Origin: Gammaproteobacteria bacterium
GTDB lineage: Bacteria > Pseudomonadota > Gammaproteobacteria > QOAV01
DNA: 6,674 nt
Reading direction: 5' to 3'
NCBI GenBank assembly: GCA_027067235.1
Contig: JALXFQ010000153.1
Span: 1 to 6,674 of the forward strand
In this document: piece after piece, positions 1 to 6,674 of the stretch
How positions within the stretch are numbered: the stretch's first letter is position 1
How the letters are laid out: each line of letters begins with the position of its first letter
Made by a program: the position numbers and the translations under genes
Notes under the pieces: model-generated
The model's input: only the letters and a program-made list of their open reading frames with translations
What the model was told of the DNA's origin: nothing
The model's database searches: none

Positions 1-1146
<1,146 letters not shown>

Positions 1147-1179
1147 CGCCGTAGTTATTCCAGCAGTTTCGGGTGCAGT

Positions 1180-2592
1180 TCAGGCATCCGCAATCGCCAA
1201 CACCTGCGCCATGGCCTCGCGCCAGCGGCCAAAACGGTCTTTCAGCGCATGGTTTTCCCGCGGCTGAAAACACCGGGGTTTTTCGCACCACGACCGCCTC
1301 CGTTCGGTCAGCAGCCAGGCGGCGCCTTTGGCGGTAGCCTCGTGTTCGGCGTAGCGTAACACCGCCACGCCCGACAGATCCGCCAGTTTCCGGCATAGCG
1401 GATCAACTTGCGCCAGCCCGCCACTGACGACGATTTCCCGTTCTTTCCCGATGGCGTCTCGCATCCTGTTCAGGTTTTCTATCAGCAGGAAAATGATACT
1501 TTCGGCAACGGCGACCGCCTGCTCTGTGGCATTGCCTGCGCCGACAAATGCCGACTGGAAACCGGGTCGCCAGTAAGGCGCGGCAAGGCCGCCAACGCCG
1601 TTCAGAAACAAAGGCGGCTCGGCCACGTCAATCAACCATTCAGATAACTTTTCTCCCTCACCTTCGAGACCGGTGTTTTTCAGGTGCCATGACAGGGCCG
1701 CGCCGGCGCCGTTGACCGTGGCCTCCATCATCCGTACGGTTGATTTTTTATCATGATAAAGCACGCTTTCCAGTAAACCGCGCGGCACGGTAGAGCCCGG
1801 CGTCAAGGCGCGCTGAACAAAGGCGCCAGTGCCGATATTGATATACGCCGTTTGCGGCAAAATTCCACCGCAGGCATACAGCGCCGCTGGCTGGTCGCCG
1901 GTGGCTATGCGCAGCGGTATTCGGGTTGCGGCCAGATTGCCGAAGCTGTTTAGCGTCGGCGTGCAGGTTGGCAGATAATCGCGGCTCAGGCCGAACCAGT
2001 GGAGCAGTTCATCATCCCAGTCCAGAGTCTGGCGGTTGAACAACAGGGTGCGGCCGGCATTGGCCGGGTCGCAAATGAAAGGCTGGCCGTCGAGCAGATG
2101 AAACAGCAGCCAGGAAACCAGCGGCCCGGCGCACAGCCGGTTTTCGCGCCGGGCGCTTTCCACTTGCGGCACATGTTCGAGGCACCAGCGCAGTTTGCTG
2201 GCGCCATAATGGGGCGACAGCAACAGGCCGGTCTTTTCGCGCACGATCGCGGCCCTGTCCTGCAATGATTCCAGATACGCCCGCGCCCGCGTATCCTGCC
2301 AGCTCAGAACCGGCATCAGGGCTTCGCCGGTTTGCCGATCCCAGCAAACCACGGATGAGCGCTGCGTCGCCAGCGCGGCAGATTCTACAGGTATTTCCCG
2401 CAGCCTGGGCTCAAGTAAACACTTACTAACAGAACTCAGTATCTCGTCGGCATCCTGCTCTACCCAACCGCGCCGAGGCCGCCGCAGCGATACATCCCTG
2501 TGCGCCGAAGCCACCACGCCGCCAAGACTGTCGAAAATGATGGCGCGGCTGGCGTGAGTACCCTGATCAATGGCGAGATAATGTGCCGGCAT
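1180..2592 (-). CDS. FGGY-family carbohydrate kinase, glycerol kinase-like
   Basis: ATP-dependent sugar or polyol kinase of the FGGY family, 470 residues against about 500 for glycerol kinase. N-terminal domain: DQGT phosphate loop at residues 9-12, GWVEQD at 42-47, SWQDTRA at 97-103. C-terminal actin-like ATPase domain: GDQPAAL at 232-238 with the expected catalytic base Asp233, GTGAF at 254-258, GLAAPYW at 335-341, the adenosine-site VVSGGLAQ at 388-395 and EATAKGAAW at 418-426. Aligned by eye to E. coli GlpK, the glycerol contacts Arg83, Trp103, Asp245 and Phe270 are kept (R78, W98, D233, F258), but Glu84 is Ser79 and Tyr135 is His128, so glycerol may not be the substrate. The start is ATG at 2592, with GGGGAG about 12 bases upstream (2605-2610), a rather long spacing. 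It is convergent with thiC and lies 40 bases downstream of a broken small gene on the same strand. No glycerol transport or dehydrogenase gene is in view. Confidence 0.9.
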   Translation of the reverse strand: MPAHYLAIDQGTHASRAIIFDSLGGVVASAHRDVSLRRPRRGWVEQDADEILSSVSKCLLEPRLREIPVESAALATQRSSVVCWDRQTGEALMPVLSWQDTRARAYLESLQDRAAIVREKTGLLLSPHYGASKLRWCLEHVPQVESARRENRLCAGPLVSWLLFHLLDGQPFICDPANAGRTLLFNRQTLDWDDELLHWFGLSRDYLPTCTPTLNSFGNLAATRIPLRIATGDQPAALYACGGILPQTAYINIGTGAFVQRALTPGSTVPRGLLESVLYHDKKSTVRMMEATVNGAGAALSWHLKNTGLEGEGEKLSEWLIDVAEPPLFLNGVGGLAAPYWRPGFQSAFVGAGNATEQAVAVAESIIFLLIENLNRMRDAIGKEREIVVSGGLAQVDPLCRKLADLSGVAVLRYAEHEATAKGAAWLLTERRRSWCEKPRCFQPRENHALKDRFGRWREAMAQVLAIADA

Positions 2593-2612
2593 GAGAACAA
2601 TGTACTCCCCCC

Positions 2613-2629
2613 GCCGGCCTCAGGCCAGC
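2613..2629 (-). other. GC-rich inverted repeat before the kinase gene
   Basis: A 7-base stem (GCTGGCC with GGCCGGC, one G-T pair) closes on a three-base TGA loop. It lies between the stop of the broken small gene (2633) and the Shine-Dalgarno-like GGGGAG of the kinase (2605-2610). No T-run follows, so it does not look like a standard Rho-independent terminator. It could weaken read-through, protect an mRNA end, or be chance in GC-rich DNA. Confidence 0.35.
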
Positions 2630-2632
2630 GCC

Positions 2633-2890
2633 TCAGTCGTCGTCATCCACAACATGCACCCTGGGCGCGGGTCTCACCACATAGACCACGGGCCGGGCGG
2701 CAAGGGGGTGAAAAAAACGGCGGTGGTGGCGCCGCCAGTATGGGCGCCGGTATGGGTGATGATTCAGACGGTGTACGTCGTGCACGATGCGCAACACGGG
2801 GCCGTGCGCCTCGGCATTAGCAGGCGCAGGCCATGCCGCCGAAGGCCAGCATGATCAGAGGGCCTGTCATCAACAGCTTTTCATGTTCAT
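2633..2890 (-). pseudogene. Broken gene for a small exported His/Arg-rich protein
   Basis: I recognise no family. Reading the - strand from ATG at 2890 gives M-N-M-K, then TGA at 2872-2870. One frame over, 2876-2820 reads KLLMTGPLIMLAFGGMACAC, a hydrophobic leader ending near an A-C-A signal-peptidase-like site, and stops at TAA 2819-2817. Back in the original frame, 2818-2636 encodes 61 residues beginning NAEAHGPVLRIVHDVHR, very rich in His, Arg, Pro and Tyr (HPYRRPYWRRHHRR), followed by VVYVV and an acidic end VVDDDD, with stop TGA 2635-2633. Adding one A in the AAAA run at 2881-2878 and removing the T at 2819 (or equivalent) would give one continuous protein of about 85 residues. This indicates an exported, possibly metal- or nucleic-acid-binding peptide (inference from composition only). 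A GGAG site precedes the ATG. Real decay and assembly error are both possible. The protein-like mature part could be partly composition bias. Confidence 0.5.
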
Positions 2891-2897
2891 GGTTTTT

Positions 2898-2901
2898 CTC
2901 C
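2898..2901 (-). promoter_or_regulatory. Shine-Dalgarno site of the broken small gene
   Basis: GGAG lies seven bases before the ATG at 2890 on the - strand (reading GGAGAAAAACC then ATG). It is among the better ribosome-binding sites in the window and the main reason to believe a real gene once started here, since the frame itself stops after six codons. Confidence 0.55.
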
Positions 2902-2957
2902 GTCTGGTTCAATGGGGGTTGTAGAATAGCCGCATCAAACTGAACCCGGCCTGAATC
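2902..2957. promoter_or_regulatory. Divergent promoter region between the broken small gene and the hydrolase
   Basis: This short gap must hold the start signals for both outward-facing genes. On the + strand TAGAAT at 2922-2927 resembles a -10 hexamer, but no good -35 element sits 16-18 bases before it. On the - strand the overlapping TATTCT is a possible -10, also without a clear -35. No operator-like palindrome is seen. The assignment rests mainly on gene orientation. Confidence 0.25.
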
Positions 2958-3632
2958 ATGCGCCCGAAAAAAACCGTCGTTATCATTCACGGCATTCTCA
3001 TGCCCTGCGCACAGCTGCTAGCCATGCAAAAGCGGCTGCAAAGGCAGGGGTACACGGCATATCGCTTCTGCTACCAGACCATCGCCCGAACCATGGCCGA
3101 AAACGCCTCGGCGCTGGATGATTTTCTGACCCGCAAGGGCATTGCAGACTGCCATTTCGTCGGCCACAGCATGGGCGGGCTGGTGATTCACCGCTTTCTG
3201 CAAGACCGCCCCGACTTCCCACCCTGCCGCGTGGTGGCGCTGGGGTCGCCGTTTGCCGGCTCGGTGGTGGCGCGTCGCCTGTCGCAATGGCCGATGGTTC
3301 GCAGTATCATCATCGGCAAAAAACGCGGCTCCAGTCTGGAACACGGCGTGGCGTCATGGCCGCGTCAACACCTGCTCGGCGTGATTGCCGGGGACAAACC
3401 GCTGGGTATCGGCTGTATGCTGGCAAAACTGCCAAAACCCCACGATGGCGTGGTCAGTCTGGAAGAAACCCGCATTGCGGGCATGGCGGAACGCGTGATC
3501 ATACCTGTCAACCACATGGGCCTGATGTTTTCCAGGCAGGCGGCGGCGCTGACGGAGGGCTTTCTGGAATACGGCAGCTTTGAACAAACGCCGCCAAATG
3601 GCACGGTAAAAGCGGGAGCAGACCAGACATGA
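2958..3632 (+). CDS. Alpha/beta hydrolase, lipase/esterase-like
   Basis: Serine hydrolase of the alpha/beta fold, 224 residues, resembling bacterial lipase/PGAP1-like proteins. The start VVIIHGILM (residues 7-15) is the first core strand plus the oxyanion-hole His-Gly. The nucleophile elbow is GHSMGG (69-74) with Ser71, followed by the strand VVALGSPF (92-99). Plausible remaining triad members are Asp163 in PHDGVVSLEE and His186 in VNHMGLMF. There is no signal peptide or membrane segment, so it probably acts in the cytoplasm on an ester, lipid or thioester that cannot be named. The ATG at 2958 has no clear Shine-Dalgarno site, but it lies just before the first fold element, as the family requires. 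Its stop overlaps the next start (ATGA at 3629-3632), which suggests translational coupling with the GFA protein. It is not recognisably S-formylglutathione hydrolase. Confidence 0.88.
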   Translation: MRPKKTVVIIHGILMPCAQLLAMQKRLQRQGYTAYRFCYQTIARTMAENASALDDFLTRKGIADCHFVGHSMGGLVIHRFLQDRPDFPPCRVVALGSPFAGSVVARRLSQWPMVRSIIIGKKRGSSLEHGVASWPRQHLLGVIAGDKPLGIGCMLAKLPKPHDGVVSLEETRIAGMAERVIIPVNHMGLMFSRQAAALTEGFLEYGSFEQTPPNGTVKAGADQT

Positions 3633-4009
3633 TTCATACAGGCGGCTGTCACTGCGGCGCGGTAAGGTTTGAAGTCGAAGCGCCGGAAGCCATTCATGCA
3701 ACCGAATGCAATTGCTCCATCTGTTCCAAATCCGGTTTTCTGCACCTGATCGTCCCGCGCTCGGCTTTCACGCTGCTGTCCGGGCAGGAAAACCTGCAGA
3801 CCTATAGCTTCAATACCGGCGTGGCGAAGCATTTGTTCTGCAAGACCTGCGGCATCAAGTCATTCTATGTCCCGCGCTCACACCCCGACGGCATCAGCGT
3901 CAATGTCCGCTGCCTGGACGAATCCACCGTCCGATCTGTCCATATCGAGCCATTCGACGGCGTGCACTGGGAGCAAAGCATGAAAGCATCGCATCGGGAT
4001 GGAACCTAG
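3629..4009 (+). CDS. GFA-family (CENP-V/GFA domain) zinc protein
   Basis: Member of the family named after glutathione-dependent formaldehyde-activating enzyme, 126 residues, a full single domain. The zinc ligands are all present: C7 and C9 in GCHCGAVRFE together with C71 and C74 in FCKTCG should bind the structural zinc, while C27, C29 and C32 in ECNCSICSKSG form the second, catalytic-type site. The segment GVAKHLFCKTCGIKSFY is typical. Gfa itself was described as promoting S-hydroxymethylglutathione formation, but most relatives have no proven reaction, so the substrate is unknown here. ATG 3629 overlaps the hydrolase stop. GGGAG at 3614-3618, ten bases before the start, is an acceptable ribosome-binding site inside the upstream gene. 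The two genes form a likely two-gene operon. No formaldehyde dehydrogenase gene is present in the window. Confidence 0.92.
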   Translation: MIHTGGCHCGAVRFEVEAPEAIHATECNCSICSKSGFLHLIVPRSAFTLLSGQENLQTYSFNTGVAKHLFCKTCGIKSFYVPRSHPDGISVNVRCLDESTVRSVHIEPFDGVHWEQSMKASHRDGT

Positions 4010-4202
4010 GGAAGCTCATGAGGATGATGCCTCGCCCATATCAGATAGGGCCCCGTCGGCGAACACCATAAAGGCCAGGCATTGTGATGCCGTCAACAGG
4101 CCGGATGTAAGACTGCAACGATTTTTGTTTATCTCAAGCTACTTGGCAAACGGGCGGTGTCCATGTAAGAGCTACCCTAGCAGCAGCGATGAAGGCTGTG
4201 TG
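4010..4202. other. Intergenic stretch without a recognisable gene
   Basis: It lies between the convergent ends of the GFA gene and ybiT. I see no protein-like reading frame with a ribosome-binding site. Weak inverted repeats are present (GGCAT/ATGCC at 4078-4091, GCTA/TAGC near 4171-4181) and a T-rich patch near 4121-4130, but none combine into a convincing Rho-independent terminator for either gene. Confidence 0.5.
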
Positions 4203-5801
4203 TCAGACCAGCCCCTGACTCCCCAGATACTCATCATAAGTCCCCTGAAAATCGACAATGCCGCCGTCCTTGAATTCCAGAATGCGGGTGGCGATGGAGG
4301 AGACGAATTCGCGGTCGTGGGAGACGAAGAAAAGGGTGCCGGGGTAGTCGATCAGCGCCTGGTTGAGGGATTCGATGGATTCCATGTCGAGGTGGTTGGT
4401 GGGTTCGTCCATGAGCATGATGTTGGGTTTTTGCAGGATCAGCTTGCCGAAGATCATGCGGCCCTGTTCGCCACCGGAAATGACTTTCACCGATTTGCCG
4501 GTTTCCTTGTTCTTGAACAGCAAACGCCCCAGGGTACCGCGCACGGCCTGTTCCTTGTCTTCCTCGTCGGCGGGCACCCATTGTTCCATCCAGTCCACCA
4601 GTGACTCGTCTTTGGGGAAATCTTCCGTATGGTCCTGGGCGAAATAGCCCAGCTTGGCATTTTCCGACCATTTGACCGTACCGGATTCTGGTTCCAGGTC
4701 GCCATACAGGGTGCGCAGCAGAGTGGTTTTACCGATGCCGTTGGGGCCGATAATGGCGATGCGCTCGCCGGCGTTGACCATCATGTTGAGATTTTCGAAC
4801 AGCAGATCACCGTCCCAGCCATTGCTGAGGTTTTCCACTTCCACCGCCAGGCGATGCAGTTTCTTGTCCTGCTCGAAACGGATGTAGGGATTCACCCGGC
4901 TCGACGGCTTCATGTCGTTCAGTTCGATTTTTTCGATCTGTTTGGCGCGGGAAGTGGCCTGCCGCGCCTTGGAGGCATTGGCGGAAAAGCGCGCGACAAA
5001 AGCCTTCAGCTCGGCGATCTGCGCCTTCTTCTTTTCGTTATCGGCCAGCATGCGCTGGCGCAGTTGCGTGGACGCCAGCATGTAGTCGTCGTAATTGCCG
5101 GGGTAGATACGCAGCTCGCCATAATCCAGATCGGCCATGTGGGTACATACACTGTTAAGAAAATGGCGGTCGTGGGAAATGATAATCATGGTGCTGTTGC
5201 GCTCGTTGAGCACGCCTTCCAGCCAGCGGATGGTGTTGATGTCGAGGTTGTTGGTAGGCTCGTCCAGCAGCATGATGTCGGGGTCGGCAAACAATACCTG
5301 CGCCAGCAGCACGCGCAGTTTCCAGCCGGGCGCGACTTCGCTCATGGGGCCGAAATGCTGTTCCTCGGGGATTTCCAGCCCGAGCAGCAACTCGCCGGCG
5401 CGGGCCTCGGCGGTATAGCCGTCCAGCTCGCCAAAACGTACTTCCAGATCGGCCACTTTCATGCCGTCTTCCTCGCTCATTTCCGGTAGCGAGTAGATGC
5501 GGTCGCGCTCCTGCTTCACCTCCCACAGCTCCTTGTGGCCCATGATGACGGTGTCGATAACGCTGAATTCCTCATAGGCGAACTGGTCCTGTTTCAACAC
5601 GCCGACGCGCTCGTCCTGATCCACCGCAACCGTGCCGTGGGTGGGCTCCAGATCGCCGCTGAGTATTTTCATAAGCGTCGATTTGCCGCAGCCGTTGGCC
5701 CCGATCAGGCCATAGCGATTGCCATTGCCGAATTTCACGGAAATATCTTCAAACAGCGGCTTGTCGCCGAATTGCATGGTAATGTTGGCGGTAGAAATCA
5801 C
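4203..5801 (-). CDS. ybiT: ABC-F family ATPase YbiT
   Basis: Cytoplasmic ABC-F protein with two ATP-binding cassettes and no membrane part. The family acts on the ribosome during translation, and YbiT's exact role is less settled than EttA's. It has 532 residues, close to 530 in E. coli YbiT, and is nearly collinear with it. Cassette 1: Walker A GANGCGKST (34-42), the YbiT-type signature VAPGWK (156-161) in place of LSGGQ, Walker B LLDEPTNNLD (178-187), H-loop His210. The inter-cassette linker at about 240-315 is charged and helical (NEKKKAQIAELKAFV, RQATSRAKQIEKIE). Cassette 2: Walker A GPNGIGKTT (352-360), signature ISGGEQ (441-446), Walker B LMDEPTNHLD (463-472), H-loop His495. The start codon is GTG (5801-5799). 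It places the N-terminus exactly where the family begins, and no ATG lies in frame just upstream. The ribosome-binding site is weak. It is divergent from the GIY-YIG gene. Confidence 0.96.
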   Translation of the reverse strand: MISTANITMQFGDKPLFEDISVKFGNGNRYGLIGANGCGKSTLMKILSGDLEPTHGTVAVDQDERVGVLKQDQFAYEEFSVIDTVIMGHKELWEVKQERDRIYSLPEMSEEDGMKVADLEVRFGELDGYTAEARAGELLLGLEIPEEQHFGPMSEVAPGWKLRVLLAQVLFADPDIMLLDEPTNNLDINTIRWLEGVLNERNSTMIIISHDRHFLNSVCTHMADLDYGELRIYPGNYDDYMLASTQLRQRMLADNEKKKAQIAELKAFVARFSANASKARQATSRAKQIEKIELNDMKPSSRVNPYIRFEQDKKLHRLAVEVENLSNGWDGDLLFENLNMMVNAGERIAIIGPNGIGKTTLLRTLYGDLEPESGTVKWSENAKLGYFAQDHTEDFPKDESLVDWMEQWVPADEEDKEQAVRGTLGRLLFKNKETGKSVKVISGGEQGRMIFGKLILQKPNIMLMDEPTNHLDMESIESLNQALIDYPGTLFFVSHDREFVSSIATRILEFKDGGIVDFQGTYDEYLGSQGLV

Positions 5802-5868
5802 AGCGTTAATCCAGAGGCGTCTTGAAAAATGGGCGCGGATTGTCTCACAGCAAGGGTTACATGCAAAG
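5802..5868. promoter_or_regulatory. Divergent promoter region of ybiT and the GIY-YIG gene
   Basis: These 67 bases separate two genes transcribed outward, so both promoters should lie here or just inside the genes. TTGAAA at 5823-5828 on the + strand matches a -35 hexamer, but the sequence 17 bases on is a poor -10. On the - strand a TTGCTG (around 5847-5852) has only a weak T-rich -10 candidate. Assignment is by position, not by a strong motif. Confidence 0.25.
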
Positions 5869-6135
5869 ATGCCGGAAAAACAACCGGGCTGGTGCGTCTA
5901 TATCGTCCGCTGCGCCGACGACAGCCTGTATACCGGGGTCGCCACTGATCTGGAGCGGCGGCTGCAGGAACACAACGGCGCAGCCCGGGGCGGCGCCAAA
6001 TACACCCGCGCCCGGCGGCCGGTAGAGCTGGTGTATCAGGAGCCATTCGCCACGCGCTCGGAAGCGGGCAAGCGCGAGTATCAGATCAAGGCCATGAGCC
6101 GCCAGCAGAAGCTGGCGCTGATCGAAGCCGGCTGA
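5869..6135 (+). CDS. Small GIY-YIG domain protein, YhbQ/UPF0213-like
   Basis: Single-domain GIY-YIG protein of 88 residues, of the small YhbQ/UPF0213 type. The family shares the fold of GIY-YIG nucleases, and its cellular role is not well fixed; DNA repair or processing is often suggested. The two tyrosine strands are WCVYIVRC (8-15, Tyr11) and SLYTGVA (19-25, Tyr21). These are followed by TDLERRLQEHN (26-36) with the conserved Arg, then GAKYTRARRPVELVY (42-56), and REYQIKAMSRQQKL (69-82) carrying the expected metal-binding Glu70. The frame stays open upstream to 5719, but that part overlaps ybiT on the other strand. ATG 5869 was chosen because it lies seven residues before the domain and AAGGG (5852-5856) precedes it, at 12 bases. 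It is divergent from ybiT and convergent with the YceI gene. Confidence 0.9.
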   Translation: MPEKQPGWCVYIVRCADDSLYTGVATDLERRLQEHNGAARGGAKYTRARRPVELVYQEPFATRSEAGKREYQIKAMSRQQKLALIEAG

Positions 6136-6158
6136 ATGCTCTCCTGCCCCCGCTTGAT

Positions 6159-6189
6159 GACCAGCGGTTTGATTGTCACCGGGCTGGTC
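6159..6189. terminator. Inverted repeat between convergent GIY-YIG and YceI genes
   Basis: GACCAGC (6159-6165) pairs perfectly with GCTGGTC (6183-6189). Inside it GGT (6166-6168) pairs with ACC (6178-6180), leaving a two-base bulge and a nine-base loop. It lies 23 bases after the GIY-YIG stop and just beyond the YceI stop, so it could end transcription from both sides. No strong T-run follows on either strand, so it is only a candidate. Confidence 0.4.
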
Positions 6190-6194
6190 TTGGT

Positions 6195-6674
6195 CTACTC
6201 GGCGATGCCGCCGCCATGCTGCAGAACGCCTTCCAGAGACAGCCAGATGCGGATGGTTTCCGCCGCCGGGCCCAGGGTCGCCGCCTTGCTCATGTTATAG
6301 TCGGACAAGTGCAGCGTGGTCGTGCCCTCGAAACCGCGCCGGTAGCCGCCCCAGGGATCATTGCCGGCCCCCATTTCAGTCACGTCTATGCTGATATCCT
6401 TGGTCACGCCGCGCAGGGTGAACCTGCCTTTCAGCACCGCCTTGCCATCGCCCCTGGGTTCCCAGCCGGTGCTTTCAAAAGACGCTTTCGGGTATTTGTC
6501 CACATCAAAGAATTTTGCGCTGCGCAGATGTTTGTCGCGCACGGCGTGGTTGGTGTCGATGCTGTCCACGTCTATATCCACCCGCACATGGTTGTTGCCG
6601 GGACTGGCCGCGTCGTAATCAAAAACGCCGCTGAAGCGGTTGAAGCGGCCTTCCATCCAGCTGAAGCCCAGATG
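6195..6674 (-). CDS. YceI-family protein (N-terminus outside window)
   Basis: YceI-like lipocalin-shaped beta-barrel protein. Relatives are usually exported to the periplasm and bind long isoprenoid-type lipids; some are induced by base or stress. The frame is open to the right edge and reads HLGFSWMEGRFNRFSG, the family's start-of-barrel segment, so the Met at 6656 is internal. About 160 residues of a usual ~190 are seen; a signal peptide, if present, lies outside. Further family blocks are VDIDVDSIDTNHAVRDKHLR, the KFFDVDKYPKASFEST strand pair, LKGRFTLRGVTKDISIDV and the closing IRIWLSLEG. The end is intact: TAG at 6197-6195 after a Gly-rich tail. It is convergent with the GIY-YIG gene, with a hairpin in the 59-base gap. 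The bound ligand cannot be predicted from the sequence. Confidence 0.94.
   Translation of the reverse strand, partial: HLGFSWMEGRFNRFSGVFDYDAASPGNNHVRVDIDVDSIDTNHAVRDKHLRSAKFFDVDKYPKASFESTGWEPRGDGKAVLKGRFTLRGVTKDISIDVTEMGAGNDPWGGYRRGFEGTTTLHLSDYNMSKAATLGPAAETIRIWLSLEGVLQHGGGIAE

Noticed and set aside
1147..1179. Possible terminator between thiC and the kinase
   Set aside because: The 33 bases between the two stops hold no inverted repeat or T-run that I can find.
2500..2854. Two + strand open frames over the gap between the kinase and the hydrolase
   Set aside because: They run opposite to the kinase start and the small broken gene, have low-complexity Arg/Pro/Val-rich products, no ribosome-binding site and no recognisable domain. 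They are explained by GC-rich antisense bias.
2870..2884. Programmed ribosomal frameshifting in the small exported gene
   Set aside because: The site (AUG AAA AGC) is not a standard X XXY YYZ slippery heptamer, and two separate shifts in opposite directions would be needed. Mutation or sequence error is simpler.
3999..4604. 201-codon + strand frame spanning the GFA end, the gap and the ybiT 3' end
   Set aside because: The first part has no protein-like pattern or start signal, and the rest is antisense to YbiT. Its length comes from absence of stops only.
5320..5340. Degenerate-looking first ABC signature (VAPGWK instead of LSGGQ) in YbiT
   Set aside because: E. coli YbiT, as I recall it, carries the same APGWK sequence, so this is a family trait and not decay.
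4629..5489. Long 286-codon + strand open frame antisense to ybiT
   Set aside because: It lies entirely inside the clear YbiT coding region and shows no domain of its own. Long antisense frames are expected in GC-rich genes.
5719..5868. N-terminal extension of the GIY-YIG protein (50 extra residues)
   Set aside because: The extension overlaps ybiT on the opposite strand, is not family-like, and a better start at 5869 sits just before the domain.

Overview
The window is GC-rich, densely coding DNA that looks like a proteobacterial chromosome, most likely gammaproteobacterial. The thiamine gene product (ThiC) and the ABC-F protein (YbiT) can be lined up by eye almost residue for residue with my memory of their E. 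coli counterparts. However, the gene order is not that of Enterobacteria. I cannot name the genus. I see no insertion sequence, tRNA, rRNA, CRISPR array or phage gene.

Layout: positions 1-1146 (+) hold the C-terminal part of thiC, cut by the left edge. Convergent to it, 1180-2592 (-) is a sugar/polyol kinase of the FGGY family that resembles glycerol kinase but has changes at glycerol-contact positions. Upstream of the kinase on the same strand, 2633-2890 (-) holds what looks like a small exported His/Arg-rich protein gene: good Shine-Dalgarno, start codon, hydrophobic leader and basic mature part. It is broken by two offsetting frame changes. Divergent from it are two overlapping genes on the + strand: an alpha/beta hydrolase (2958-3632) and a GFA-family zinc protein (3629-4009), joined by an ATGA overlap. 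About 190 bases without a recognisable gene follow. Then come ybiT on the - strand (4203-5801, GTG start), a divergent small GIY-YIG domain protein (5869-6135, +), and a convergent YceI-family protein (6195-6674, -) cut by the right edge.

How the genes fit together: most are independent housekeeping or accessory genes (thiamine pyrimidine synthesis, ribosome-associated ATPase, GIY-YIG protein, lipid-binding-like YceI). The only clear operon is the hydrolase-GFA pair, which are probably translationally coupled. The kinase and the broken small gene may once have been co-transcribed. I found no convincing new multi-gene system. The most interesting item is the broken small exported protein gene at 2633-2890, which ordinary gene calling would miss.
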